NCBI RefSeq assembly: GCF_036181745.1
Contig: NZ_CP108080.1
Location: 620,001 to 684,000, forward strand
DNA: 64,000 nucleotides
Reading direction: 5' to 3'
Source of the DNA: Streptomyces sp. NBC_00259
GTDB lineage: Bacteria; Actinomycetota; Actinomycetes; Streptomycetales; Streptomycetaceae
Both the position numbers and the translations under genes were made by a program. The stretch's first letter is position 1. Each line of letters opens with the position of its first letter. Of the stretch, positions 52,897 to 62,236 are shown in pieces. The notes under the pieces were generated by a model, which saw only the letters and a list, made by a program, of their open reading frames with translations, had not been told where the DNA came from and did not search any database.

Positions 52897-53430
52897 TCAG
52901 CCGACGTGAGCGGCGATGGTGCGGGCGCACACCAGGGACTCGGTCCGCGTCGTGTCCACCTCCACGTCGTAGAACACCCCCTCGTGCACCGCATCCGCCT
53001 GCGCCGCGGCCATCCCCTGGATGCGATCTCCTCGTGCGACCTCACGGCCCGCGGCGACCGCACTCTCGCACCGGACACCGACCCACAACACCGGCAGACC
53101 GTCCAGAGCCTTCTGCCACCGCTGCTGGGACGTCGCTCCACCGAGGAAGACATCGTCGATGACGACCCTGGCGCCCGCACGGGCCATCGCCACGACGCCC
53201 GCCGTCCAGGCCGCCTCCAGCGCCCGGAAGTCCGCCCCGATGCTCACCTCGCCATCGGCCGTGAACACGATCCCCTCGTCCGACGCCCGCATCTCTGCGG
53301 GCAGAGCGTCGACGAACGAGTCGCACCCGAACGCCAGCCAGGGATCCGGCAGAACGGCCTGCAGGCACCGTACGATGCCGGACTTCCCCGAGCTGGAACC
53401 ACCGTTGAGAATGATCATCCGAGTCGTCAC
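52897..53430 (-). CDS. Chloramphenicol phosphotransferase
   Basis: 177 residues from the GTG at 53430 ([20 protein letters not shown]). P-loop GGSSSGKS at 10-17 and catalytic Asp37 ([10 protein letters not shown]). Further regions, [20 protein letters not shown] and [20 protein letters not shown], are strongly like the Streptomyces venezuelae Cpt enzyme, which phosphorylates the primary hydroxyl of chloramphenicol. The length is nearly identical (178 in that enzyme). No chloramphenicol biosynthetic genes are visible here, so it is probably a resistance or housekeeping relic gene. Confidence 0.9.
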   Translation of the reverse strand: MTTRMIILNGGSSSGKSGIVRCLQAVLPDPWLAFGCDSFVDALPAEMRASDEGIVFTADGEVSIGADFRALEAAWTAGVVAMARAGARVVIDDVFLGGATSQQRWQKALDGLPVLWVGVRCESAVAAGREVARGDRIQGMAAAQADAVHEGVFYDVEVDTTRTESLVCARTIAAHVG

Positions 53431-53585
53431 CGGGCCACAGTAGGGGCGCCTCCCGCCCACCACGTAACGAATATCGGCATGCGATCGCGCGGTCGAGCTC
53501 GGCGCGCGTCAGGCGGGTGTCAGACGGGCGTAAGGCCGGCTGCGCCGGTCGGCGCAGCGGCCTGACCCGGATACGAAGCCCGTGC

Positions 53586-54260
53586 TCAGTCCCGGTCGAC
53601 CTCCTCGCGCAGGACCTCGCCGCTGACGGCGTCGATGTCGAACGCGGTCTTGTACCCGTCGTTCTTCGTCACGACGTCGACGGACCAGATCGGGCCACGG
53701 CTGTCCGCGCCCTCGAGGCCGACGGCACTCACCGTGCCCTGCTTGCGGTCGGTGGCGGTCGTGGCAGCCCGCTGTGGGGTGATCTTGGCCTTGCTCAGCC
53801 GGTCGGCGAGCTGCTGCCTGTCCTCGTTGTCCTGGTCGGACTCGACGCGGGACTGCGTCACCTGTCCGGACGCGGCGTCGACGTGCACGTCATGGGCCGT
53901 ACCGTCCGCGGCGGCGATCTCGCTCTCCCACTCCGGGGTTCCGGCCTGGGCGCGCTTCAGCTTGATCTCGATCAGCTTGCTGCCGGGCACCTTCGCCAGC
54001 GCGGTGTCCGCCGCCTCGTCCCATCCGATCTTCGCGGAGGTGACCAGCGCCTGCCGCTCCGTCTGGTCCCTGGTGAGCCCACCGGGAGTCGTCTGCCCCA
54101 CAGCCTGTGCCGGAGCGGTCGGGGCCGCGGCGGAGGTCTTGCCCTGCCCGCCGTCCCCGCATCCACTCACCACCACCGCCGAGGCGGCTACGGCACACAG
54201 CGCACCAATGACACGGCCACGGCGGCGACGGCCGCCGGAATGCACGGATACAGAACTCAT
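53586..54260 (-). CDS. PepSY-domain lipoprotein
   Basis: 224 residues from the ATG at 54260. Signal with lipobox AVVVSGCGDG, a Thr/Ala/Pro linker, then two PepSY-like repeats: TSAKIGWDEAADTALAKVPG with HDVHVDAASGQVTQS, and SKAKITPQRAATTATDR with FDIDAVSGEVLREEVDRD at the C-terminus. PepSY domains inhibit proteases or act as folding modules at the cell surface. Single gene, function unknown. Confidence 0.85.
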   Translation of the reverse strand: MSSVSVHSGGRRRRGRVIGALCAVAASAVVVSGCGDGGQGKTSAAAPTAPAQAVGQTTPGGLTRDQTERQALVTSAKIGWDEAADTALAKVPGSKLIEIKLKRAQAGTPEWESEIAAADGTAHDVHVDAASGQVTQSRVESDQDNEDRQQLADRLSKAKITPQRAATTATDRKQGTVSAVGLEGADSRGPIWSVDVVTKNDGYKTAFDIDAVSGEVLREEVDRD

Positions 54261-54399
54261 GCGCCCAGCCTCGCCCCCAGCAGTCCGCAGCCCTGGCACC
54301 ACACCCCGCTTCGGACGGATCGGGACAAAGAATCCCCCGCACGACGCCTCGCGGAGGCGGAGGCGGGGGCGGAGACGGAGACGGGGCGGACGCCCAGCA

Positions 54400-54858
54400 C
54401 TACTGACCTGTTGCGGCCGGTCGGTCGGCGAACACACCGTGCAGCATGCCGGTGGCCTGGCCGACCTCGATGAGATAGCCGTCGGGGTCGCGCAGGTAGC
54501 AGCGCAGCTCGGCCTTCCGGTCGAGAGGCTCCGTGAGGAACTCCGCGCCCTTCGCCACGGCGTCGGCGTAGAAGGCGCGGATGTCGGCGACACGGACGTT
54601 CATGAAGCTGGAAACGGTGTCGCCCGCCTCCGGGGCTACGAGGGTCACCCCGGGCTTGTCCGGGGTGGGTCCGCCGCCGGGGTTCATGATGATCCAGCTG
54701 TTGGCCACCTTCACGATGGCCGGATTCTCGCTCAGTACGATCTCGCCGCCGAAGATGTCGGCGTAGAAGCGACTCGATCTCGCGACGTCGCGCACGGTCA
54801 GGAAGTGCGTGATGACAATCCCTTGCTCAGGGGCGGGCAGGTCGCCTTGAGCAGCCAT
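54400..54858 (-). CDS. VOC-family (glyoxalase-like) protein
   Basis: 152 residues from the ATG at 54858. A single glyoxalase/dioxygenase domain: VITHFLTVRDVARSSRFYAD, SWIIMNPGGGPTPDKPGVT and CYLRDPDGYLIEVGQATGM. The C-terminal Glu of LIEVGQ and the N-terminal His of ITHF are candidate metal ligands. The substrate cannot be told. Confidence 0.87.
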   Translation of the reverse strand: MAAQGDLPAPEQGIVITHFLTVRDVARSSRFYADIFGGEIVLSENPAIVKVANSWIIMNPGGGPTPDKPGVTLVAPEAGDTVSSFMNVRVADIRAFYADAVAKGAEFLTEPLDRKAELRCYLRDPDGYLIEVGQATGMLHGVFADRPAATGQ

Positions 54859-55229
54859 GTCTGTGACCCTCTCGTACGGGAGCAGAGCCAGGCCGTACAC
54901 CAGGCCCCTTCTCGTGCCCGGACCGGCTCGGCCCGGGTTCCCGCGTCGTCCGAGAACAAGTCTCCGCCATCGCGCGCACGGTCGCGATTCGCCCACGTGC
55001 GGAGATGTCCCACCGGCGTCGGGAAGCGCCGGCGGTCCTGCCACCGTCCGAGTTGCCCGTGTGCCCCGCGGCGGAGAGTCTGCTGGAAAGGAACCTGTGG
55101 CCCCGGCGGACACCACACGAGCCGCGGCCCCCGGGAGCTTGTGCCGCCCGGTCGGGCCTCCCCCCGGCCGATGCGGCCGAGCCCGCCCTCGTCCCGCCCA
55201 CCGATGACGCCGATCCGGAAGGCACAACG

Positions 55230-56174
55230 GTGACTCAGCAGACAACGCACGCGCGCGAACAATGGCCCCAGCTCAAGGTGGCCGACTGGGCCGACACAAG
55301 AGACACCCTGCACATGTGGACCCAGATCGTCGGCAAAGTGCGCCTCGCGCACGCGCCGTTGGTGAACCACTGGTGGCAGGTCACGCTGTACGTCAGCCCA
55401 CGCGGGCTGACCACGTCCACCATCCCGTACGGCTCAGGAGTCTTCGACATCGAGTTCGACTTCGTCGATCACGAACTCCGCATCCGCACCAGTGATGGTG
55501 CCGTCCGCGCAGTGGCCCTGGAGTCCAAGCCGGTGGCCCGGTTCTACGCCGAGACGATGCGGGCCCTGGACGAGATGGGGATCGAGGCGCGGATCCAGGC
55601 CCGCCCGAACGAAGTCGAAACGGCGATCCCGTTCGCCGAGGATCACGATCACGCCTCCTACGACCCCGGCGCCGCCCGCCTCTTCTGGCAGCAACTGCTG
55701 CAGGCCCACCGGGTCATGAGCGACTTCCGCTCACGCTTCACCGGCAAGGCGAGCCCGGTGCACTTCTTCTGGGGAGCCATGGACCTGGCCTGCACGAGGT
55801 TCTCCGGCCGCCCCGCCCCACGGCACCCGGGCGGCGCGCCCAACTGCGGTGACTGGGTCATGGTGGAGGGCTACTCCCGTGAGCTGAGCAGCTGCGGCTT
55901 CTGGCCCGGCGGCGGCGAGGAAGGCGCCTTCTACGCCTATGCCTACCCGGAGCCCGACGGCTTCGCCGACTACCCCGTGACTCCGGCCGATGCCTTCTAC
56001 AGCAGGGAGAACGGCCAGTTCCTGCTGCCCTACGAGAAGGTCCGCACCGCGAGTGACCCGGATGCCGTCCTCATGGCGTTCCTGCAGACGACCTACGAGG
56101 CGGCGGCCGAACGCGGACGGTGGGACCGCGACATGCTCGAATGCGACCCCCTTCGCTGGCGGGAGTTCCAATGA
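55230..56174 (+). CDS. DUF5996 family protein
   Basis: 314 residues from the GTG at 55230, GGAAGG at 55217-55222; the upstream open frame has no support. Conserved segments: WPQLKVADWADTRDTLHMWT, PLVNHWWQVTLYVSPRGLTT, PVHFFWGAMDLACTRFSGRP and CGFWPGGGEEGAFYAYAYPE. The family is widespread in bacteria, function unknown. The stop lies at the border of the fragment patchwork that begins at 56175, and the last few residues (LRWREFQ) may have been altered by that rearrangement. Confidence 0.8.
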   Translation: MTQQTTHAREQWPQLKVADWADTRDTLHMWTQIVGKVRLAHAPLVNHWWQVTLYVSPRGLTTSTIPYGSGVFDIEFDFVDHELRIRTSDGAVRAVALESKPVARFYAETMRALDEMGIEARIQARPNEVETAIPFAEDHDHASYDPGAARLFWQQLLQAHRVMSDFRSRFTGKASPVHFFWGAMDLACTRFSGRPAPRHPGGAPNCGDWVMVEGYSRELSSCGFWPGGGEEGAFYAYAYPEPDGFADYPVTPADAFYSRENGQFLLPYEKVRTASDPDAVLMAFLQTTYEAAAERGRWDRDMLECDPLRWREFQ

Positions 56175-56595
56175 CAGCGACGACGGCGATGACGGCGATG
56201 CGAACGGACACCTCCGCGGAGGTGGAGGCGACGGCGAGCGTCCACCCGGCCTCGTACGCCTCCGCGGCGAGCCTCCGCACGCCGGGCCTGGGAGGAATGT
56301 CTCCGCCGCGGATGATCCCGGTGTAGATCTCGGTCTTGCGGCGGTGCCAGGCGGCGACCTGTTCCTCGAGTGCGGCCGGGTCGGTGGGCAGACCGGCGGC
56401 GGCGACGAAGTCGGGGGTCAGCAGTGTCCGCATCCGCTCCTTGCCGCCGCCGACCTTCACCTTCTCCGCGTACTCCTCGTCGCTCCACCGCACGGGCAGA
56501 CCGAATTCCTCGAACGCCGCGTTGAACGCGGGCAGATGTCCGTCGCGTTCGGTGTCGGCGAGGACGCCGTCGCAGTCGAAGATGAGCGCGGGCAT
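56175..56595 (-). pseudogene. HAD phosphatase (CbbY-like), C-terminus missing
   Basis: Starts normally at the ATG 56595 with the catalytic ALIFDCDGVLADTERDGHLP, followed by a helical cap (KERMRTLLTPDFVAAAGLP) and GWTLAVASTSAEVSVR near 56200. Homology then stops and the frame runs into antisense sequence of the DUF5996 gene. About 100 C-terminal residues, with the Lys and Asp motifs, are lost, so it cannot be active. The aldolase fragment lies five bases upstream. Confidence 0.75.
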
Positions 56596-56599
56596 GGTC

Positions 56600-57215
56600 T
56601 CAGCCCGCCCGCCCGGCGCTGCCGAAGAGCCTCATCAGGGAACCGGCCAGGGCGATGACGTCCTCGCGTACGGCCCGGAACTGCGACGGCGGATCCCACT
56701 TCTGCCGTTCCGCCGCCGTTTCGAGGAAGGCCAGATTCGACTTCATGAACGTCTCCTTGAGGGCGGTCGAGATGTTGACCTTCGCGCACCCCCGGGAGAT
56801 CAGGTCGCGGAACTGCTCGTCGGACAGTCCGCTCCCGCCGTGCAGGGCGATCGGCACCGGATAGGCCGCCACCAGGTCGGACACACGCTGGGCGTCGAGC
56901 ACCGGCGCCTGCTTGTACGAGCCGTGGGCGTTGCCGATCGCCGGCGCGAAGACGTCGACCTGTGTGGTCCGCAGGAACTCCAGCGCCACCGCGAGGTCCT
57001 GCTGCGCGGCGGCGGTGTCGCTGCCGATGCCGTCCTCCACACCGGTGATCGATTCGATCTCGCCCTCGACCGCGGCCCCGTACGCACGAGCCTCCGCGAC
57101 GACCTCGACGGTCTGCCGCATGCTCTCCTCGACCGGCAGGCTGGAGGCGTCGAAGAGCACCGAGTTCCACCCCCGCCGCAGGCACTCGGTGATGACCTCG
57201 CGTTCCGGACAGTGA
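56600..57215 (-). pseudogene. Class II fructose-bisphosphate aldolase, N-terminus missing
   Basis: The reading frame keeps HCPEREVITECLRRGWNSVL, FDASSLPVEESMRQTVEVVA, VEGEIESITGVEDGIGSD, the zinc-ligand region FAPAIGNAHGSYK and PIALHGGSGLSDEQFRDLI with CAKVNISTALK. About 75 N-terminal residues, including most of the HLDH motif, are absent. At 57213-57216 the aldolase sequence changes abruptly into an MFS fragment on the other strand. Order aldolase-HAD suggests both are from one former operon. Confidence 0.75.
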
Positions 57216-57323
57216 TTCGGCAAACGGCGCGTCCTGCTGCTGACGCTCGCCGCGACGACCACCGGCACGGTCGTCTCCGCCCTGGCCGGTTCGCCGGCGC
57301 TGATGGTGATCGGCCGCGGGCTT
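57216..57323 (+). pseudogene. MFS transporter fragment
   Basis: In one plus-strand frame 57216-57323 reads FGKRRVLLLTLAATTTGTVV, then SALAGSPALMVIGRGLQ: motif A, TM2 and TM3 of a drug-exporter MFS protein. Just upstream in frame is a TGA, and after GLQ the similarity ends. It is a remnant of about 36 codons. The non-coding stretch 57324-57629 that follows holds no gene I can recognise. Confidence 0.55.
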
Positions 57324-57629
57324 CAGTCCGACGGAGCCGAAGCCGGAGCCCGTGGACGACACGGCAGGACTGGGTTGACTCGAGGCCCGAAGCGGCTTGG
57401 TGAGGTCCGAACTGGCGCTCGCCGAGGGCGCGGAGCCGGATCCGGCCGCCTCTCGCCCAAGGCCTTGTCAGCTACGCGCGTCCTGCTGCGCCGACTCAGG
57501 GCCGTGGTGACACGAAGCTGCAGCGACCGGTGCATCATGCTGACAACTTCAGGTCTGCTGCCGCCCCTTGGCGACTGGCAAGGTCACACGTGGCGAAAAC
57601 ACCCCCTACGTGAGCCACAGGGAGCAGAC
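57324..57629. other. Non-coding gap before the RiPP cluster
   Basis: About 300 bases, with no coding similarity in any frame that I could support. A short inverted repeat (CCTTG...CAAGG at about 57567-57584) lies upstream of the small secreted protein gene and may be regulatory. Confidence 0.4.
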
Positions 57630-57938
57630 GTGTACCTGATGTCAGTTGTGAACAAGCCTGCCCGCCGTGTGCGTGTCCTTGTCGCACTGGGTTTCGCGGC
57701 CACCACGCTCGTCGTGACCGCCGGTTCCGCCACCGCGAGCCCCGCGCACGGGTCCCCGGTTCCACAGGCCACGTTCCAGCACCTGCACCACTCCGACGGC
57801 CGCCACGGCCACGGCGACCACGATCCCGCGCAGGAAGCGGCCGAGGCGTTCTGCAGAAGCCTGGCGGACGCGGCTCGGCAGGGGCACGTACCAGAGTCGA
57901 TACTCGCGCTGTGCAAGCAGGTGAACGGCTGGGACTAG
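57630..57938 (+). CDS. Small secreted protein of unknown function
   Basis: 102 residues from a GTG at 57630, GGGAG at 57620-57624 (an ATG at 57639 is an alternative). The signal peptide is clear (VRVLVALGFAATTLVVTAGS, cut near ATASPA). The mature part has a His-rich stretch (FQHLHHSDGRHGHGDHD) and two cysteines (AFCRSLADAA and LALCKQVNGWD). It ends 10 bases before the SARP gene and so is probably in one transcript with it. The Sec signal argues against its being a RiPP precursor. I do not recognise the family. Confidence 0.55.
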   Translation: MYLMSVVNKPARRVRVLVALGFAATTLVVTAGSATASPAHGSPVPQATFQHLHHSDGRHGHGDHDPAQEAAEAFCRSLADAARQGHVPESILALCKQVNGWD

Positions 57939-57948
57939 GCCCCGAGCC

Positions 57949-59958
57949 ATGCGGTTTCAGCTTCTCGGGCCGCTGAGCATCTCCGACGGTCCGCACACTG
58001 TCGTCCTGCCCCCTTCGAAACCCACCATCCTGCTGGCCTCGCTCCTGCTCCACTCCCCCGCCGTGGTGTCCGTCGAGTACCTCCAGCGGGCCATGTGGGG
58101 CGAGGAGCAGCCCGCCACCGCCAGGGCGGCGCTGCAGACCTGTGTGCTGCGGCTGCGCAGGCTGTTCGTCAAGCACGGCGTCACCGCCACACCGATCGAG
58201 GCCGTGCCCGGCGGCTACCGCATCAGCGCCGGGCCGGCCGCCCTCGACCTGGTCGACTTCCGGGAGCGGGTGCGGCTGGCCGCCGGCGCGGCCCACGACC
58301 CGGACAAGGAGCTGTGCATGCTCTGGGACGCGCTCGCGCTGTGGCAGGGAGCGCTGCTCGCCAACGTACGCTCCGACGTGCTGCAGCGCGACGAGGTGCC
58401 GAGGCTCGCCGAGGAGCGGCTGCGGACCGTGGAGCGCGTCTGCGGCCTCCAGCTCGCGCTGGGGCGGTGCGGCGAAGCGCTGGTGGAGCTGTGGAGCGCC
58501 ACCCGTGCCCATCCCGGCCACGAACGCTTCCGCGAGCAGCTGATCGAGGCGCTGTACCGGAGCGGGCGGCAGAGCGAGGCGCTGGCCGAGTACCGCAAGG
58601 TGAAGGAGTACCTCCGCTCCGAGCTGGGCGTCGACCCGTCCCCCGCGCTGCGGGAGCTGGAGTTGGCGATCCTGCGCGGGGACGACCTGGGCCGCGGGGA
58701 CGGCCTCGGCGGCCGCGGGGATGCCGGCCGCCAGCAGGCGTCCGTGGTCCTGAGGCCGGTCCTCGCGGGCGCGGTCCTGGGCCGCGGGGAACCGACGAGC
58801 CGCGGGCAACCGACAGGCCGTGGAGAGCTGACAGCCGGTCCCGCGGCGGACGGCCGCCGGACGGCCGTGCCGCCCGGGGGCCCGAGCGGCGCCGGCGGAC
58901 CGGCCCGTGACGTGCGGGCGGACCGTGACATGCAGGCGGACGGTGACGTACGGCCGGAGCGTGCGGTCCCCGTACTCGCCGCGTCCGAGGAACCGTTCGT
59001 CACCGCGGTGCCGGTGGTGCCGTCGTTCACCGGCCGGGCCGCCGAGACCGCGGCGGCGGCCGCGCGGCTCGTCGAACGGAGCGGCGCCGAACCGGCACTG
59101 GTGCTGGTGTCGGGAGCACCGGGCATCGGGAAGTCCGCACTCGCCCAGCACGTCGCCCATCTGCTGCGCGACCGCTTCCCCGGCGGGCGACTGCTGGTGC
59201 GGATGGTCCGTCGGGACGGGACGCCGCGCACGGCGGCCGAAGTGGCCGCCGGCATCACGGCCGTACTGCGCGGATCCGAGGGGGACGGCCCGGTGCTGCT
59301 CGTGCTCGACGACGTCGTCGACGCGGACCAGGCACGGCCGCTGTTGCACCTGCGGCCCGACGTCGCCGCACTCGTCACCAGCCGGATGTGCCTCGCCGGC
59401 CTGATCGCCACCCACGGCGGGCGGGTGCAGCGGCTCGGGCCGCTGGACGAGGAGGAGTCCCACCGGCTCCTGCAGGCCACGCTCGGTGCCGAACGGGTGG
59501 CCGCCGAGCCGCGGGCGGCCCGTCAACTGGCCGATGTCTGCGGCCACTTCCCGCTCGCCCTGCGCATCGTGACGGCACGGCTGCTGACCCGGCCGGAGCT
59601 GTCACTCGCCCACTGCGCGGACTGGCTCGCCGACGACCCGCTCGCCGCGCTGTCCCTGCCCGGATCGCCCCAACTGTCCCTCGGACACGTGCTGGCGTCG
59701 GCACTCGGCCGGATCGGTCCACGGCCGGCCGAGGTGTTCGTACGCCTCGGCCGGCTCGGCCGGGAGAAGTTCCACGCCGCCGACTGCGCGGCGGCGCTCG
59801 GACTGTCCGCCGGCGAGGCCGAGGACGCACTGGAACGGCTGGCCGACGCCGGCCTGCTGGAAGAGGGCCCACCCGGCCCGTACCGCATGCATGAACTGCT
59901 GCGCGTCTACGCGCGCACAAGCGACCCGCGACGAAACTCTCCCACACAGAAGGTGTGA
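57949..59958 (+). CDS. SARP-family activator with NB-ARC ATPase domain
   Basis: 669 residues. Residues 1-95 are an OmpR-type winged helix (MRFQLLGPLSISDGPHTVVL, RAALQTCVLRLRRLFVKHGV), then a BTAD domain to about 240 (SRFREQLIEAL-like, LYRSGRQSEALAEYRKVKEY, LGVDPSPALRELE). A long Gly/Arg-rich linker follows, then an NB-ARC domain with Walker A GAPGIGKSALAQ and PVLLVLDDVVDADQARPLL. Such regulators activate biosynthetic clusters. It sits directly before the RiPP cyclodehydratase genes and is their likely pathway-specific activator. Confidence 0.9.
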   Translation: MRFQLLGPLSISDGPHTVVLPPSKPTILLASLLLHSPAVVSVEYLQRAMWGEEQPATARAALQTCVLRLRRLFVKHGVTATPIEAVPGGYRISAGPAALDLVDFRERVRLAAGAAHDPDKELCMLWDALALWQGALLANVRSDVLQRDEVPRLAEERLRTVERVCGLQLALGRCGEALVELWSATRAHPGHERFREQLIEALYRSGRQSEALAEYRKVKEYLRSELGVDPSPALRELELAILRGDDLGRGDGLGGRGDAGRQQASVVLRPVLAGAVLGRGEPTSRGQPTGRGELTAGPAADGRRTAVPPGGPSGAGGPARDVRADRDMQADGDVRPERAVPVLAASEEPFVTAVPVVPSFTGRAAETAAAAARLVERSGAEPALVLVSGAPGIGKSALAQHVAHLLRDRFPGGRLLVRMVRRDGTPRTAAEVAAGITAVLRGSEGDGPVLLVLDDVVDADQARPLLHLRPDVAALVTSRMCLAGLIATHGGRVQRLGPLDEEESHRLLQATLGAERVAAEPRAARQLADVCGHFPLALRIVTARLLTRPELSLAHCADWLADDPLAALSLPGSPQLSLGHVLASALGRIGPRPAEVFVRLGRLGREKFHAADCAAALGLSAGEAEDALERLADAGLLEEGPPGPYRMHELLRVYARTSDPRRNSPTQKV

Positions 59959-59962
59959 CGTC

Positions 59963-62236
59963 ATGGCTGCCGAAGTCATCGAAGCAGGCGACGCGAGAGG
60001 GGTGTTCGACACCCTCGCCGCGACGCGGCCCCGCATCCGCCGCGATGTGCTCTTCACCAGGACACCGGGCGGTGTGCTGTTCCACAACGCCGACGGGGGG
60101 TTCCACCTGGCCGGTCGTACGGCCTACCGCTTCGCGTCGCTGATCGTGCCCCATCTGACGGGTCGGCACCGGCTCGCCGAGCTGTGCGCCGGATTCGGCG
60201 AGCCGCAGCGGGTGATGGCCACCGAGCTGGTCAGGACGCTCTACGACCGGGGCTTCGCCCGGGACGTACCCGAGAGCGACGACGGCCAGGACGGCGGGCC
60301 GCACGAGGCGGTGGCGCGCAGGTTCGCCGCCCAGATCGCCTATGTCGACCACTACACCGACCAGGCGCCGCACCGTTTCGTGCGCTTTCGCGAGACGGCC
60401 GTGGCGGTCCTCGGCGAGGACGCGGTGGCCCGCTGGTGCGCACTGAGCCTCGTGCGCAACGGCTGCGCCCGGATCGCGCTGGCCGGTGACACCGCGGAGG
60501 TCGCCGCCGAGGCGGCCGAAGCCGCCGCCGACGGCTGCCCCGTGCGCATCGAGTCCCTGGCGGCCGATGCCGACTGGACCGCGCTGAGCGCCTACGACGC
60601 GGTGGTGGTGACCGGCGCCGGCGCCGCCGCACGGGTGCACCGGCTGCTCTCCACGGGCGTGCCGGAGGGCAAGACGCTCATACCGGTGTGGACGTTCGGC
60701 GAACTGGCCGTGGTCGGGCCGCGGAGCACCGCCCGTTCGGCCGGCTGCTGGTCGTGCGCCGTACTGCGGCTCGGCGGCAACCACGACGCCGGCGCGGCGG
60801 CCGCGGTGTGGAGCGAGGTGGCGGGCGCCACGGCCGGCACCGGCCCGCTCGGCGACACCTCGCTGTCCTCCCCCGACGACGGCCCGCTGACCGGCCCGGT
60901 CGCCGCGATGGTGGGCAATCTGCTCGGGTACGAGATCTTCCGCATCGCCACCGGCGCCCTGCCGGCCGAGACGGACCGTCAGATCCTGGTGCAGAACACG
61001 CAGTCGCTCGACGTCGTGGCCGAGCCGGTGCACCCGCACCCGCGCTGCGTCCACTGCGCCACACGGCCGGTGGACGAGCCTCCGGCCGAAACGCCCGGCG
61101 CCCTCGCGGTCCCGGGGACGGCCACCGTGGAGACCGCTCGGGACGCGGAGGCGGTCGTCGACGAGCTGAACCGCGTCAGCGACGCGCTGGTCCGCCCGTT
61201 CGCCGGCGTCTTCGGCCGCTTCGACGACGAGGCGCTCACCCAGACCCCGCTGAAGATCAGCCGTGTCGAGGTCGCGCTCGGTCACGGCGTGCGCCGTACG
61301 ATCGCCGCCTTCGACGTGCACCATCTTGCCGGGGCACGGACGCGGGCCCTGTACGCGGCGGCCGAGGCCTATGTCGAGCACGTCGTGCCGGTGCGGCGGG
61401 GCCCCGCGGACGTGCACGACCTGCCCGAGGTGGCGCCGCAGACGCTCACGACCGGCGGCGGGCTCGGTACCGCGGCCGACGTGACCGCCTGGACCACCGC
61501 CACGTCGCTGCTGTCCAAGGAGCACTTCAGGGTGCCGGTCGCGGCGGTGCGCCCGTTCGGCCAGTACAACAGGGAGCGGATGGTCCTCGCGACCTCCGCC
61601 GGTGCGGGCGCGGGCAGCGGCGCCCAGGAGGCGGCGGGCCGGGGGCTGTTGTCGGCGCTGGCGCACGACGCGCTGCTGCGGGCCGTGGGCGGCACCGCCT
61701 CCGTGTCACCGGTGGTCCCGGACGAGGACCCCGAGCTGGTCTTCCTGCTCCGGTCCGCGGCCAATCTCGGCGTCGAGGTGGAGCTGCTGGACCTCGGTGA
61801 GGCCGGGCGCTCGTCGACCGAGGTGGTGCTGGCCCGGCAGAGCGGTCCCGGCGGCGGCGTCCGGTGGGCGGTCGCGGCGGGCCTCTCACGCCGCCGGGCC
61901 GCCTGCGAGGCCCTGCGTGACCTGCTGGGCCAGGTGCAACTCGCCGCCGAGGGCGCGACGAGCGCAGGTGCTGGCAGCGCCGGGACCATCGGGGGCGTCG
62001 ACATGGGCGACCCGCTGGTGACGGACCTGGCACCGGGCACGATCGCCGTGACCGGCACGCCGGTCGAGGCCGGTGCGCCCGCCACGACGTTCGACCGGGT
62101 GCTGCAGCGGCTGGCCGCCTCGGGGCGGGACGTGCTGTACGTGGACACCACCCCGGCCGATCTGCCCGCGGGCGGCATCCGGACCGCGAGGATCCTGCTC
62201 ACCAGCGGCCCGAGGAACGGCACCGATGCCGACTGA
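59963..62236 (+). CDS. TOMM leader-peptide-binding cyclodehydratase partner (C protein)
   Basis: 757 residues from the ATG at 59963 (AAGGTG upstream, five bases after the SARP stop). The N-terminal ~100 residues are RRE-like (LFTRTPGGVLFHNADGGFHL, ELVRTLYDRGFARD), the leader-recognition fold. An E1/ThiF-like part follows, with zinc-ligand pairs Cys262/Cys265 (GCWSC) and Cys362/Cys365 (RCVHC). The last ~380 residues (HLAGARTRALYAAAEAYVEH, AVAAGLSRRRAACEALRDLL) recall a degenerate YcaO-like half. Together with the YcaO protein it would form azoline rings on Cys/Ser/Thr of an unseen precursor. Confidence 0.85.
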   Translation: MAAEVIEAGDARGVFDTLAATRPRIRRDVLFTRTPGGVLFHNADGGFHLAGRTAYRFASLIVPHLTGRHRLAELCAGFGEPQRVMATELVRTLYDRGFARDVPESDDGQDGGPHEAVARRFAAQIAYVDHYTDQAPHRFVRFRETAVAVLGEDAVARWCALSLVRNGCARIALAGDTAEVAAEAAEAAADGCPVRIESLAADADWTALSAYDAVVVTGAGAAARVHRLLSTGVPEGKTLIPVWTFGELAVVGPRSTARSAGCWSCAVLRLGGNHDAGAAAAVWSEVAGATAGTGPLGDTSLSSPDDGPLTGPVAAMVGNLLGYEIFRIATGALPAETDRQILVQNTQSLDVVAEPVHPHPRCVHCATRPVDEPPAETPGALAVPGTATVETARDAEAVVDELNRVSDALVRPFAGVFGRFDDEALTQTPLKISRVEVALGHGVRRTIAAFDVHHLAGARTRALYAAAEAYVEHVVPVRRGPADVHDLPEVAPQTLTTGGGLGTAADVTAWTTATSLLSKEHFRVPVAAVRPFGQYNRERMVLATSAGAGAGSGAQEAAGRGLLSALAHDALLRAVGGTASVSPVVPDEDPELVFLLRSAANLGVEVELLDLGEAGRSSTEVVLARQSGPGGGVRWAVAAGLSRRRAACEALRDLLGQVQLAAEGATSAGAGSAGTIGGVDMGDPLVTDLAPGTIAVTGTPVEAGAPATTFDRVLQRLAASGRDVLYVDTTPADLPAGGIRTARILLTSGPRNGTDAD

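Noticed and set aside
57630..57938. Considered as the RiPP precursor peptide
   Set aside because: It has a Sec signal peptide, and its C-terminal part has few Cys/Ser/Thr residues, so it does not look like an azole precursor.
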